NCBI RefSeq assembly: GCF_000614125.1
Contig: NZ_BAKJ01000004.1
Coordinates: 124,001 to 188,000 of the forward strand
From: Bacteroides rodentium JCM 16496
GTDB lineage: Bacteria > Bacteroidota > Bacteroidia > Bacteroidales > Bacteroidaceae
Direction of reading: 5' to 3'
Length of the DNA stretch: 64,000 nt
Positions within the stretch are counted from its first letter, which is position 1. Each line of letters opens with the position of its first letter. Both the position numbers and the translations under genes were made by a program. Under the pieces are notes generated by a model, which was not told the origin of the DNA, did no database searches, and was given only the letters and a program-made list of their open reading frames with translations. Positions 46,483 through 55,440 of the stretch are shown here, in pieces.

Positions 46483-48249
46483 TCAGAATTTCACCTCACT
46501 CCCTTCCACAAACTCTTCCCACCACACAACAAGCGTCAACAGATTGAAATATTGCAAAGCCTTGTTCTGCCTATGCCAGAACCAACCGCCCTCCTTCTCT
46601 GCAACCAGTTCATAATCTTCAAGAAATTTCTCCACCGCGTCACGACGGAGATAATCGCCCATAATGCCGGAAGAGAGAATGAACTCCTTGAAAAAAGCCC
46701 GCCGTGCCTTGTCGCGGAAGAACAGCGGCATGGGTGCAAAACCACCCTGCTTCTTTTTCGACGTGATGGCTTCGGGAAGCAGAGGTTTATAATGGTGCTT
46801 CAACAAATACTTGGAAACGGAACGACCCCGCGCAATGTCCAGTACACTGTTGCCCCTGCACTTCAACCCTACCGGCAGCTCCTGCAGGAAATGGAAAAGC
46901 TCCAGGTCCATAAAAGGATACGTCAGATTGTTACCGAACATCCGTGCCATGCCGGACGCCTTGAAAAGAATGATACGATTGATTACAATCTCCAAATCGG
47001 AAAGAATGGCATGCTGCGCGTAAAGATGTTCGAAGCTGCGGATATCGGCCCGCAGAGATTTTACCGGCTCAAAATCTTCTTTCGGATTTTGCAGAAGGGC
47101 ACACAAGGCAGAATCGGAGAAGCCGAAACGCTCCCCTTCCAGTATATGAAGTATCTTATCCAAATGGAAATTGATGCGGGAAAGCTTTCCGCCGGTATCA
47201 AAGGCTTCATGCTCCAGCAGACGGTTGATGCCACGCAGCAAGGGACGCAATCCTGTGCGGGCGGCCAAATAATGCAGCGCCACTTCGCGACCGGAAGTAC
47301 CGAAATACTGGTCACTGCCGTCACCTCCCAGAATCACGTCGGGCTTGTCATCGCCTATCATGCGCATGGCACAATAGTTTACCATCAGCCCGCCTTCCAT
47401 AAAAGGCTCACCCAGAAAACGGACAATGTGGGGCAAGGCAGTGATTTCCGTACCGTCAATCTCGTACTCGTGATGGCGGGTACCAAAGGTTTCGGACATC
47501 AGGCGGGCCATGGGCAGCTCCGTCCAGGTATCCCCTTTAAAGCCTACGGAATAGGAGTCAATCTGTCCGTCGTAAATGCTGCGCAGCGCAGCAAGGTTGG
47601 ACCCGGAATCATAGCCGCCACTCAGCAGGATACCTACCCTGCGGCTATGGCCGATACGCCGGCGGATGGCTTGTGCATGCAATTCTCCATAACGGCGGGA
47701 GTAGACTTCCACATCCGGATTCCGTTCAGTCACGACCTTGGGTTCATGCGCAAAAACGCTGTCACGCTTCAGACCGGAGTAGAGCTTTTCACCGGCACCC
47801 AAAGAATGGACATCGGACAGAGCGGAACGGTTATTCTTCAGAATGCCACGTTGAAGGAATGCACTCAGTGAAACCGGATTATAGTCGAAACAACTTTCCA
47901 GCCGTTCCCCTAACACTTGCCAGGAAGTGGAAAAAGAGCCGCCGGTGGTATAATAGATGGGATAATGCGTACCATGATGGTCGCGCACCACTCCACACTC
48001 GTTTTCGGAATAATATACGATGGTGAACGAACCGTCCAGACGTGAGAAACCATAAGTAGGATCGGATAGAAAAGCGGCGGCGGCAAGTTTGGCGTTGGTA
48101 TCATCCGGGGCTGCCTGCAAGACGTCCCGGTTGTACAAAGTACCGAAAAAGAATAGACGCAGGTGATGATTCTCAAAAGAAGGTTCCGGTTCTTCTCCCT
48201 CTACGCAGGCTGTACGCCAATCTTCTAAAGTGAATTTTCCGTATATCAT
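46483..48249 (-). CDS. Asparagine synthase-like protein without glutaminase cysteine
   Basis: 588 residues. The C-terminal domain has the PP-loop VGILLSGGYDSGSNLAALR and ILGGDGSDQYFGTSGRE, typical of ATP-dependent amide synthesis on a carboxylate. The N-terminal region resembles a class II amidotransferase (FGTLYNRDVLQ, RLDGSFTIVYYS) but starts MIYGKFTLEDW, so the Cys2 nucleophile is absent. A TTG at 48288 could be an earlier start; it does not supply the Cys either. In a glycan locus such proteins may amidate uronic acids, perhaps using free ammonia; that is inference. Confidence 0.83.
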   Translation of the reverse strand: MIYGKFTLEDWRTACVEGEEPEPSFENHHLRLFFFGTLYNRDVLQAAPDDTNAKLAAAAFLSDPTYGFSRLDGSFTIVYYSENECGVVRDHHGTHYPIYYTTGGSFSTSWQVLGERLESCFDYNPVSLSAFLQRGILKNNRSALSDVHSLGAGEKLYSGLKRDSVFAHEPKVVTERNPDVEVYSRRYGELHAQAIRRRIGHSRRVGILLSGGYDSGSNLAALRSIYDGQIDSYSVGFKGDTWTELPMARLMSETFGTRHHEYEIDGTEITALPHIVRFLGEPFMEGGLMVNYCAMRMIGDDKPDVILGGDGSDQYFGTSGREVALHYLAARTGLRPLLRGINRLLEHEAFDTGGKLSRINFHLDKILHILEGERFGFSDSALCALLQNPKEDFEPVKSLRADIRSFEHLYAQHAILSDLEIVINRIILFKASGMARMFGNNLTYPFMDLELFHFLQELPVGLKCRGNSVLDIARGRSVSKYLLKHHYKPLLPEAITSKKKQGGFAPMPLFFRDKARRAFFKEFILSSGIMGDYLRRDAVEKFLEDYELVAEKEGGWFWHRQNKALQYFNLLTLVVWWEEFVEGSEVKF

Positions 48250-48293
48250 TTGTTTGCTTATAGACTTGTTCAGTTCACGTAAATGCAACTCTC

Positions 48294-49466
48294 CTACTTT
48301 TCAACCACCCCATGCCTGGTATGTATAAAGGTCTTGTTTGCCCCACTCAGCTTGAAGATATTTCCTGCCATCAGCAGGAATGTATAGGGTATCTTTTGCA
48401 GGGCCATTGCCAGGCGGCTGGTGCAGAACCTTTTGGGAACGGCAACGAGCAGGGCCACAGCGAGCAACACCAAGAGCAGCCACCACTTCAGCCCCCATGT
48501 CCAGCGATAGACCGTAAACAACACGGAGAAGAGGAACGTGAAGCCCATCAACAGCAGGCGGGGAATGGAAAGCTGCTGGAAAAGCTTGTCGCAAGAAGTC
48601 CCAGTTACGCGCAGCAAGCGCCTTCCACAGAAACTTGGCGAAAATCTGGCAGTAGTGCCATTGTGCCGACAGCCAGCGGCGGCGCTGACGGGAGAAATCA
48701 CCGGTGTTCTGTATCTTCTCATCGAACACAAAGGTTTCGGGCAGATAATAAAAGCGCTTGCCGCGATAGAGCAGGGTCAGCTCCAATTCACGGTCGAAAC
48801 CGCCCACAGCCTTGATGCCCGCCATCGTATCACGAAACAAGTCATAACGGAACGCCATGCCGGAACCGATAAGGGCGGCCGACAAGCCCAGTTTGGCATG
48901 CCCCAGACGGAAAATGGTATTGTTGATTTCCTCACTGATGGCATCGAGCAGGGCCATGTCATTGTTCAGGTTCTTGGCACTCCGGTGGGTCTGCACAATC
49001 TCGACTTCCGGATTGGCGAAGAGGTCGTTAATGTCACTCAGATAATCGTAAGGGATGACATTGTCCGCATCGAGCACTAAAGCGATGTCATAGTCATTGC
49101 CGATGGCAGCCATGGCGGCATTCAGAGATTTGGACTTGGTGCTTTTCTCAAAATGCACTTCAACCAGGCGGATAGGCAGCGAAGCCAGGGAAGCGTTGGT
49201 TTCGGGCTGCATACGGTCCGAAATGACAACCGTATCAAAACAGTCGGCAGGATAGTCCTGCTCCAGACATGAATGGACGCACTCGTGTATCACGGCATCT
49301 TCGCGGTAGGCAGGAATCAGTATGGCAAAACGCTTGTGCTCCTTGGCTGGAGGGAACAGAGGCAGGTCACGCCGCGTGACGCCAGACTGTAAACCAATAG
49401 ATACAGTATGTTTATTGCAAACCATATGTATAAAAGCCAATCGAGTATATTCAATATATGTTCCAA
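48294..49466 (-). CDS. Membrane glycosyltransferase family 2 (two frame breaks)
   Basis: Processive-type GT2 of about 390 residues. The reconstructed N-terminus EHILNILDWLLYIWFAINIL is a membrane helix from a probable TTG start at 49466; one base is missing near 49373, after LVYSLASR. The GT-A domain has FAILIPAYREDAVIHECV, IALVLDADNVIPYDYL and GDFSRQRRRWLSAQWHY (QxxRW). A second break near 48585 leads into the C-terminal membrane part FTFLFSVLFTVYRWTWGLKW. First gene of the operon, about 420 bp downstream of a strong promoter. Confidence 0.83.
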
Positions 49467-49624
49467 ATTCAGAGCTATTTAAGCTTTAGAGTTGCTGCTT
49501 GTTTTTAATGGGTATCCGACACAAAGATACGAAAAAGAAGTAGAGTCTGGATAAAATATATAAAAAATGCGAAGAATATAGGAATAAAAAAACGAGCAAG
49601 CTCTCACGAACCCCTCGCCCCTGT

Positions 49625-49650
49625 AAGAAAAGCCTTTAAGGCTTTTCTTT
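49625..49650. terminator. Hairpin in the glycan operon leader
   Basis: AAGAAAAGCCT / AGGCTTTTCTT, 11-bp stem, 3-base loop. The T-rich arm is followed by more T only on the plus strand, so its direction is uncertain. Confidence 0.45.
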
Positions 49651-49892
49651 TAAACTGCATCAATGTTACCTAAAAATCAATCTTTCTCTTTACCTGAAAA
49701 ATAAAACTTCAATTACCTATTCTGAAAACTTCAAAATCCAATTTTTTACCTTTACCTAATTTACCTATTTATTCAAAACATTTAGCTTATGAAAAAATCT
49801 ATTTTCAATCCTTTTACCTATATAACTAATATCCTTTATTGAAAACTGTTTTATTATTTATCAAATCCAAATGCAGTTTCCCAACTGCACTG

Positions 49893-49923
49893 CAAAGGTA
49901 AGTGTTTTATCCGCGCGCGCAAA
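49893..49923 (-). promoter_or_regulatory. Promoter of the second glycan operon
   Basis: On the minus strand TTTG (49923-49920), 19 bp, TACCTTTG (49900-49893): a full consensus match. Confidence 0.75.
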
Positions 49924-50024
49924 ACGCCGGCACATTTTTCGCATGTTTTATAACATTGTTTTAGAGTTTAAGGGTACAGTTTACACTTATAAACATTTTA
50001 TTGTTCATCGAGAGTATACTTTCC

Positions 50025-50065
50025 AGTAAAAAACAAACCACCGAAGCGCCGAAACGCTTCGATGG
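50025..50065 (-). terminator. Terminator of the kdgK-eda operon
   Basis: On the minus strand CCATCGAAGCG / CGCTTCGGTGG (11 bp, one mismatch) with loop TTTCGG, followed by TTTGTTTTTTAC. It lies about 40 bp after the eda stop. Confidence 0.8.
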
Positions 50066-50106
50066 CTGTCCCCTTTAAACACCTTTAAACAAAATGAATT
50101 TCTTCT

Positions 50107-50775
50107 TTATTTTCTTGCTTCGGCAATATAACCTAACGCTTCTTTACATTTTTCCGTAACATAAGTCCAGTCTTCAGCAGCGACCTTATCCTTCGGGAAG
50201 AGTTTGGAACCCATACCTACGCAGAACACACCCGCCTTAATCCAGGAGGTCAGGTTTTCCTGAGTCGGCTCCACTCCGCCGGTCACCATCAGCTTGGACC
50301 AGGGCATCGGAGCCAGCAAACCTTTCACGAGTTTGGCACCAAGCACGTCGCCCGGAAATATCTTACAGAGGTCGCAACCTGCTTCTTGCGCGAAACCTAC
50401 CTCCGAAACGCTGCCGCACCCCGGAGTATAAGCTACCAGACGACGGTTACAAATCTTAGCAATCTCCGGGTTGAACAACGGACCTACAACGAAGCATGCA
50501 CCCAACTGCAAATACAGCGCCGCAGTAGCAGGGTCAACGATAGAACCTACACCCATAGCCATCTCCGGGCACTCTTTTGCCGCAAACTTCACAACTTCCG
50601 CAAACACCTCGTGGGCAAAGTCACCACGGTTCGTGAACTCGAACGCACGGACACCTCCATCGTAACAAGCCTTTACAACTTTCTTTGCAACTTCTGCATC
50701 CTTATGATAAAAGACGGGCACCATTCCGGTAGAACCAATCTTATTCAATACTGAGATTTTATCAAATTTACTCAT
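50107..50775 (-). CDS. eda: KDPG (2-keto-3-deoxy-6-phosphogluconate) aldolase
   Basis: 222-residue class I aldolase splitting KDPG to pyruvate and glyceraldehyde 3-phosphate. The Schiff-base Lys is in [15 protein letters not shown]; the Glu and substrate loops are [24 protein letters not shown] and [14 protein letters not shown]. It acts right after KdgK, coded upstream on the same strand, so this operon completes uronate breakdown. A TAGTAAAT repeat precedes the start. Confidence 0.94.
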   Translation of the reverse strand: MSKFDKISVLNKIGSTGMVPVFYHKDAEVAKKVVKACYDGGVRAFEFTNRGDFAHEVFAEVVKFAAKECPEMAMGVGSIVDPATAALYLQLGACFVVGPLFNPEIAKICNRRLVAYTPGCGSVSEVGFAQEAGCDLCKIFPGDVLGAKLVKGLLAPMPWSKLMVTGGVEPTQENLTSWIKAGVFCVGMGSKLFPKDKVAAEDWTYVTEKCKEALGYIAEARK

Positions 50776-50777
50776 CT

Positions 50778-50885
50778 TTTTATTTACTATTTGACGATTT
50801 ACTATTTACTATTTAAATGTTCTGCTACTTATTCTTTATACCATTAAGCTATTTACCATATACCATTAAACTATTTACTATTCAT
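50778..50885. repeat. AT-rich TTTACTATTT repeats between eda and the four-helix gene
   Basis: TTTACTATTTGACGATTTAC and several TTTACCATATACCATTAAAC-like units, inverse of the TAGTAAAT leader repeats on the plus strand. Confidence 0.7.
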
Positions 50886-51233
50886 TCTTACCTTCATGGT
50901 CGTTATAGAACTGACTATTATTTTCAGAAGTTCTTCGTTTTCTTTATACAAATCAGTAAGTAACTCCGATTTTATTAAAGCGGTATCACCAAGAAGTTCT
51001 ATCCAATACAAAGTTTCATCGAGTTCTTCTTCCACCATCTTCAATTTATTCAAGAAATCCTTATCTGACTTTCCCAAACAAGCAGCTCGATAATTGGCTG
51101 CAGGAGATGTTCCGGAACGAACAATCTGATTACCAATCGCTCTACCAGCTGATGTATTAGGCAACTTGTCTACCAATTTGACAACCCTTACCGCAAATAC
51201 CTTCAACCTATTCTTCAGTTCTTCTGTCGTCAT
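50871..51233 (-). CDS. Four-helix bundle protein (23S rRNA IVS family)
   Basis: 120 residues, starting MTTEELKNRLKVFAVRVVKL. The signature SAGRAIGNQIVRSGTSPAAN, then YRAACLGKSDKDFLNKLKMV and EEELDETLYWIELL, places it in the TIGR02436 four-helix family first seen in 23S rRNA intervening sequences and related to Avd of diversity-generating retroelements. It lies between kdgK and eda, flanked on both sides by TAGTAAAT repeats, as a cargo gene would. Its function is unknown; a nucleic-acid-binding role is suspected for the family. Confidence 0.87.
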   Translation of the reverse strand: MTTEELKNRLKVFAVRVVKLVDKLPNTSAGRAIGNQIVRSGTSPAANYRAACLGKSDKDFLNKLKMVEEELDETLYWIELLGDTALIKSELLTDLYKENEELLKIIVSSITTMKVRMNSK

Positions 51234-51242
51234 CAACAAGAG

Positions 51243-51277
51243 TATCAAATAGTAAATCGTAAATAGTCTAATAGTAA
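51243..51277. repeat. TAGTAAAT repeat between the four-helix gene and kdgK
   Basis: CAAATAGTAAATCGTAAATA then GTCTAATAGTAAATG. Together with 50778-50885 it brackets the four-helix gene. Confidence 0.65.
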
Positions 51278-51283
51278 ATGAAT

Positions 51284-52309
51284 TTATCTCTGTACTCGTC
51301 CGCTTGCATCCCCCCCAGCCAGCGCTTCTACCTCTTCTGTGGAAACAAGGTTGAAGTCACCGTTGATGGTATGCTTCAAGGCAGAAGCCGCTACTGCAAA
51401 TTCGAGGGCGGCACCCTGGTTGGGTTTTGTCAGCAAGCCGTGGATGATACCGCCTGAGAAAGAATCGCCACCACCTACACGGTCGATGATAGGATTGATG
51501 TCGTAACGCTTTGATTCGTAGAATTCCTCACCGTTGTAAATCATCGCCTTCCAACCATTGTGGGTGGCAGAGAAAGACTCGCGCAACGTAGAGATGACAT
51601 ATTTGAAGCCGAATTCCTTCGCCATCGCCTTGAAGATTCCCTTGTAGCCTTCAGCGTCCGTCTTGCCGCCTTCCACGTCTGCATCGGGCTTGAAGCCCAG
51701 ACAGAGCTCGGCATCTTCTTCATTGCCGATGCAGACATCCACATACTGCATCAAAGGCTTCATGATGGACTGGGCTTTTTCTTTGGTCCAGAGTTTTTTA
51801 CGGAAATTGAGGTCTACCGACACCGTAACACCGTGACGTTTGGCAGCCTCGCAAGCCAGGCGGGTCAACTCGGCGGCCTTGTCGGAGATGGCGGGAGTGA
51901 TACCCGACCAGTGGAACCAGTCTGCACCTTCCATGATGGCATCGAAATCGAAGTCCGCCGCATCCGCCTCGGCAATGGCGGAGTGTGCACGGTCATAGAT
52001 TACCTTACTGGGACGCATGGAAGCACCGGTCTCAAGATAGTAGATACCTACACGGTCACCACCACGCGCAATGAAATCTGTCCTTACGCCATACTTGCGC
52101 AATGCGTTGACAGCCGACTGGCCTATTTCATGTTTCGGCAACTTGGTTACAAAATAAGCATCATGTCCGTAGTTGGCACAGCTGACAGCCACGTTGGCCT
52201 CGCCGCCGCCATATACCACATCAAAAGAGTCGGACTGCACAAAACGGGTGTTTCCCGGAGTAGACAGTCTCAGCATGATTTCACCCAATGTAACGACTTT
52301 CTTTCCCAT
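51284..52309 (-). CDS. kdgK: 2-keto-3-deoxygluconate kinase
   Basis: PfkB-family sugar kinase of 341 residues that phosphorylates KDG to KDPG with ATP. N-terminus MGKKVVTLGEIMLRLSTPGN; substrate part VVYGGGEANVAVSCANYG; catalytic base in IIDRVGGGDSFSGGIIHG. First gene of the minus operon, with the four-helix protein and eda downstream. Its -7 box overlaps a LacI-type operator. Confidence 0.93.
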   Translation of the reverse strand: MGKKVVTLGEIMLRLSTPGNTRFVQSDSFDVVYGGGEANVAVSCANYGHDAYFVTKLPKHEIGQSAVNALRKYGVRTDFIARGGDRVGIYYLETGASMRPSKVIYDRAHSAIAEADAADFDFDAIMEGADWFHWSGITPAISDKAAELTRLACEAAKRHGVTVSVDLNFRKKLWTKEKAQSIMKPLMQYVDVCIGNEEDAELCLGFKPDADVEGGKTDAEGYKGIFKAMAKEFGFKYVISTLRESFSATHNGWKAMIYNGEEFYESKRYDINPIIDRVGGGDSFSGGIIHGLLTKPNQGAALEFAVAASALKHTINGDFNLVSTEEVEALAGGDASGRVQR

Positions 52310-52444
52310 AATCTTTCTATGTTTTATTTAAATATGAAATTAATTTATTTCCTTTCAATTTATCATTTCGAAGCCTAAAAAGGTCTTAAACACCTGAAAC
52401 TATGGAGAGTAAATCAAAATAATATTCGTTCTTCACAGTCTTCG

Positions 52445-52456
52445 TGTGCGGGCACA
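52445..52456. promoter_or_regulatory. Operator 1, TGTGCGGGCACA
   Basis: Palindrome TGTGC-GG-GCACA. It overlaps the -7 box of the kdgK promoter on the minus strand. A second copy lies 82 bp away, on the other side of the regulator promoter. Confidence 0.75.
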
Positions 52457-52483
52457 AAGATACAACAATTTTTGAAATACAAA
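52455..52483 (-). promoter_or_regulatory. kdgK promoter
   Basis: Minus-strand TATCTTTG (52462-52455) with TTTG (52483-52480), spacing 17 bp, slightly short. The -7 box shares two bases with operator 1. Confidence 0.55.
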
Positions 52484-52500
52484 AAATTATCATATATTTG
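52471..52500 (+). promoter_or_regulatory. lacI-family regulator promoter
   Basis: TTTG at 52471-52474, 18 bp, TATATTTG at 52493-52500. Divergent from the kdgK promoter. Confidence 0.6.
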
Positions 52501-52526
52501 TATCGAAAATATTAAGATTATAATTG

Positions 52527-52538
52527 TGTGCGAGCACA
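52527..52538. promoter_or_regulatory. Operator 2, TGTGCGAGCACA
   Basis: Palindrome TGTGC-GA-GCACA about 20 bp after the predicted start of the regulator transcript; suited to autorepression and to looping with operator 1. Confidence 0.75.
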
Positions 52539-52582
52539 AGACATGTACTGTACTTTGTACATTGTAAATCGTAAATATACAG

Positions 52583-53638
52583 ATGGAAAGAGTCAGAATA
52601 AAAGATATCGCCAAGATGGCCGATGTGTCCGTGGGAACCGTCGACCGTGTGATTCACGGGCGTAGCGGTGTGTCCGAGTCCAGCCGGAAGCGGGTGGAAG
52701 AAATCCTGAAACAACTGGATTACCAGCCCAATATGTATGCCAGTGCACTGGCTTCGAACAAGAAGTACGCATTTGCCTGCCTGCTGCCGCTACACGAGAA
52801 AGGCGAATACTGGACAGACGTGGAGACGGGCATACACAACGCCGTGGAGACTTACTCTGACTTCAACGTGGCCGTGCACCTCTCCTACTATGACCCGTAC
52901 GACTACCATTCTTTTGCGGAAGCCTCCGGACAGATTCTGGCACTGGAGCCGGACGGAGTGATGTTTGCCCCCACCGTTCCGCAATACACCAAGCCCTTCA
53001 CGGATGAGCTGACGCAACATAATATACCTTATATATATATAGACTCCAACATAAAGGAAGAGCCCGCCCTCTCCTTCTACGGGCAGAACTCGCACCAAAG
53101 CGGATATTTTGCCGCCCGCATGCTGATGCTGCTTGCCGGAGAAGACGCACAGGAAATCGTCATCTTCCGCAAGATAAATGAAGGCATCGTGGGGTCGAAC
53201 CAGCAGGAACGCCGCGAGATAGGTTTCCGCGAATACATGCAGGAGCATCATCCCGACTGCCGCATCTGGGAACTGGACCTGCATGCCAAGCGCGACAGCG
53301 AGGACACACTGATGCTGGACGAGTTCTTCCAAGAGCATCCTACCGTAAAGAACGGAATCACCTTCAACTCCAAAGCATACATCATCGGGGAATACCTGCT
53401 GAAGAAACAGAAAAAAGACTTCAACCTGATGGGCTATGACCTGCTGCAACGCAACGTAGACTGCCTGAAACAAGGAAGCATCTTCTTCCTCATAGCACAG
53501 CAGCCCACCCTGCAAGGATTCGACGGCATCAAGGCCTTGTGCGAATACCTGATTCTGAAGAAGGAAATCACAAGGGAAAACTTCATGCCGATTGACTTGC
53601 TTACGAAGGAGAATATAGAGTTTTATTACAATAAATAA
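52583..53638 (+). CDS. LacI family regulator of the hexuronate genes
   Basis: 351 residues. The N-terminal helix-turn-helix VRIKDIAKMADVSVGTVDRV, with hinge region RKRVEEILKQLDYQPN, is followed by a periplasmic-binding-like sensor domain. It is divergent from kdgK and upstream of uxaA, and two matching palindromes flank its promoter. It probably represses both sides until a uronate intermediate such as KDG is bound; the ligand is inferred. Confidence 0.9.
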   Translation: MERVRIKDIAKMADVSVGTVDRVIHGRSGVSESSRKRVEEILKQLDYQPNMYASALASNKKYAFACLLPLHEKGEYWTDVETGIHNAVETYSDFNVAVHLSYYDPYDYHSFAEASGQILALEPDGVMFAPTVPQYTKPFTDELTQHNIPYIYIDSNIKEEPALSFYGQNSHQSGYFAARMLMLLAGEDAQEIVIFRKINEGIVGSNQQERREIGFREYMQEHHPDCRIWELDLHAKRDSEDTLMLDEFFQEHPTVKNGITFNSKAYIIGEYLLKKQKKDFNLMGYDLLQRNVDCLKQGSIFFLIAQQPTLQGFDGIKALCEYLILKKEITRENFMPIDLLTKENIEFYYNK

Positions 53639-53639
53639 T

Positions 53640-53745
53640 TGCATGTACAATTTAGCATTTACAATGTACAATTCGGCCATGCGGAAGGGAACTAATACTA
53701 ACGCAGCGCAGCCAAATTGTACATTGTAAATGGTAAATGGAAAAT
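53640..53745. repeat. R2 palindrome before uxaA
   Basis: ATTTACAATGTACAATTCGG, CCATGCGG, then AACGCAGCGCAGCCAAATTG and TACATTGTAAATGGTAAATG. It has the same arms and GCGCAGCC core as the trp operon copies. Confidence 0.75.
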
Positions 53746-53753
53746 TTAAAAAG

Positions 53754-55235
53754 ATGGAAACAAAGTATCTGAAAATCAATCCTGCCGACAACGTTGCAGT
53801 AGCTATCACAGCACTCCCGGCAGGTGAAAAACTCACGGTGGACGGAAAGGAAATCACCCTGAACGAGGATGTTCCTGCCGGACACAAATTTGCACTGAAA
53901 GATTTTGCGGAAGGCGAAAACGTCATTAAATACGGATACCCCATCGGCCACGCCCGGAAAGCGCAGAAGCAGGGGGACTGGATGAATGAAAACAATATCA
54001 AGACCAACTTGTCCGGGTTGCTGGAATACACATACAACCCCGTCAACGTAAACCTCAATACTGCAACTCTAAACCTCAATACCAGCGCGCCAAACCTGAC
54101 CTTTAGAGGGTACAGACGCAAGAACGGCGACGTAGGCGTGCGCAACGAGATATGGATTATTCCGACAGTGGGCTGTGTGAACGGAATCGCGGGCCAGCTT
54201 GCCGAAGGCCTGCGCCGCGAAACGGACGGAAAGGGCGTGGATGCCATCATGGCCTATCCCCATAACTACGGCTGCTCCCAGTTGGGCGACGACCACGAGA
54301 ATACAAAGAAAATCCTCCGCGACATGGTGCTGCATCCCAATGCGGGAGCCGTACTCGTGGTAGGCTTGGGGTGCGAGAATAATCAGCCGGATGTGTTCCG
54401 CGAGTTCCTGGGAGACTATGACCGGGAGCGCGTAAAGTTTATGGTGACCCAGAAAGTGGGCGATGAATACGAAGAGGGAATGGAGCTGCTGCGCGAACTT
54501 TATGCCCGAGCCATCCAGGACCGGCGCGAGGATATTCCCTTGAGCGAACTGCGCGTAGGCCTGAAGTGTGGCGGTTCGGACGGTTTCTCCGGCATCACCG
54601 CCAATCCGCTACTGGGCATGTTCTCCGACTTCCTGGTAGCGCAAGGCGGCACCAGCGTACTGACGGAAGTGCCGGAAATGTTCGGTGCGGAAACCATCCT
54701 GATGAACCGTTGCCGCATCAAAGAGCTGTTTGAGGACACGGTGAAGCTGATTAATGACTTCAAGGAATATTTCCTCTCACACGGTGAACCGGTAGGCGAA
54801 AACCCGTCTCCGGGAAATAAGGCGGGTGGCATCTCGACATTGGAGGACAAGGCCTTGGGATGCACCCAGAAATGCGGCACGAGCTACGTGGAAGGGGTAC
54901 TTCCGTATGGCGAACGCCTGAAAGTAAAGGGACTGAACCTGCTGTCTGCTCCGGGAAACGACCTTGTAGCCGCCACTGCCCTTGCCTCTTGCGGATGCCA
55001 CATGGTGCTGTTCACCACAGGACGCGGAACGCCCTTCGGAACCTATGTGCCAACCATGAAGATTTCCACCAACTCCACTCTGGCAAAGAACAAACCGGGC
55101 TGGATAGACTTCAACGCCGGAGTTATCGTCGAGAACGAACCGATGGAGAAAACCTGCGAACGCTTCATCGAGTATATCATCAAAGTAGCAAGCGGTGAAT
55201 TCGTGAACAACGAAAAGAAAGGTACAAGGAAATAG
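53754..55235 (+). CDS. uxaA: Altronate dehydratase family protein
   Basis: 493 residues, UxaA/GarD family, removes water from altronate to give KDG, the substrate of KdgK. It starts METKYLKINPADNVAVAI at 53754. An N-terminal SAF-like domain (PAGEKLTVDGKEITLNEDVP) is followed by the large catalytic domain with GYRRKNGDVGVRNEIWIIP, AYPHNYGCSQLGDDHENTK and TALASCGCHMVLFTTGRGTP. Between them a linker carries a short duplication (NLNTATLNLNTSAPNL). Other dehydratases of the family cannot be excluded. Confidence 0.9.
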   Translation: METKYLKINPADNVAVAITALPAGEKLTVDGKEITLNEDVPAGHKFALKDFAEGENVIKYGYPIGHARKAQKQGDWMNENNIKTNLSGLLEYTYNPVNVNLNTATLNLNTSAPNLTFRGYRRKNGDVGVRNEIWIIPTVGCVNGIAGQLAEGLRRETDGKGVDAIMAYPHNYGCSQLGDDHENTKKILRDMVLHPNAGAVLVVGLGCENNQPDVFREFLGDYDRERVKFMVTQKVGDEYEEGMELLRELYARAIQDRREDIPLSELRVGLKCGGSDGFSGITANPLLGMFSDFLVAQGGTSVLTEVPEMFGAETILMNRCRIKELFEDTVKLINDFKEYFLSHGEPVGENPSPGNKAGGISTLEDKALGCTQKCGTSYVEGVLPYGERLKVKGLNLLSAPGNDLVAATALASCGCHMVLFTTGRGTPFGTYVPTMKISTNSTLAKNKPGWIDFNAGVIVENEPMEKTCERFIEYIIKVASGEFVNNEKKGTRK

Positions 55236-55290
55236 CCATCTTCAAGACCGGAGTAACTTTGTAAATTGAAAATTAAAGGCTGATATATGG

Positions 55291-55328
55291 AGGGCGGGAC
55301 AAAACCATTTTGTGCCGCCCTTTGTTTT
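55291..55328 (+). terminator. Terminator after uxaA
   Basis: AGGGCGGGACAAAA / TTTTGTGCCGCCCT with one mismatch, 3-base loop, then TTTGTTTTTG. It overlaps the nhaC promoter. Confidence 0.8.
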
Positions 55329-55339
55329 TGTTACCTTTG
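55309..55339 (+). promoter_or_regulatory. nhaC promoter
   Basis: TTTG at 55309-55312, 19 bp, TACCTTTG at 55332-55339. The -33 box lies in the 3' arm of the uxaA terminator. Confidence 0.75.
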
Positions 55340-55440
55340 CAGCGGAATTGATTTCACCACAGATTACACCGATTAACACAGAATGGATTGAAAGATAGAA
55401 ATCTGTGGTGAACCATTAATCTCAACCAAACAATACAACT

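Larger units (their letters stand above)
49467..50024 (-). promoter_or_regulatory. Long leader and promoter region of the second glycan operon
   Basis: No gene is visible. The promoter at 49893-49923 implies a leader of about 420 nt. It starts with a hairpin GCAGTTGGGAAACTGC (minus strand), carries seven AGGTAA hexamers (plus-strand TTACCT at 49666, 49690, 49713, 49746, 49752, 49761, 49814) and includes an 11-bp hairpin at 49625-49649. Such a leader could host an attenuation or RNA-binding control. Confidence 0.55.
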
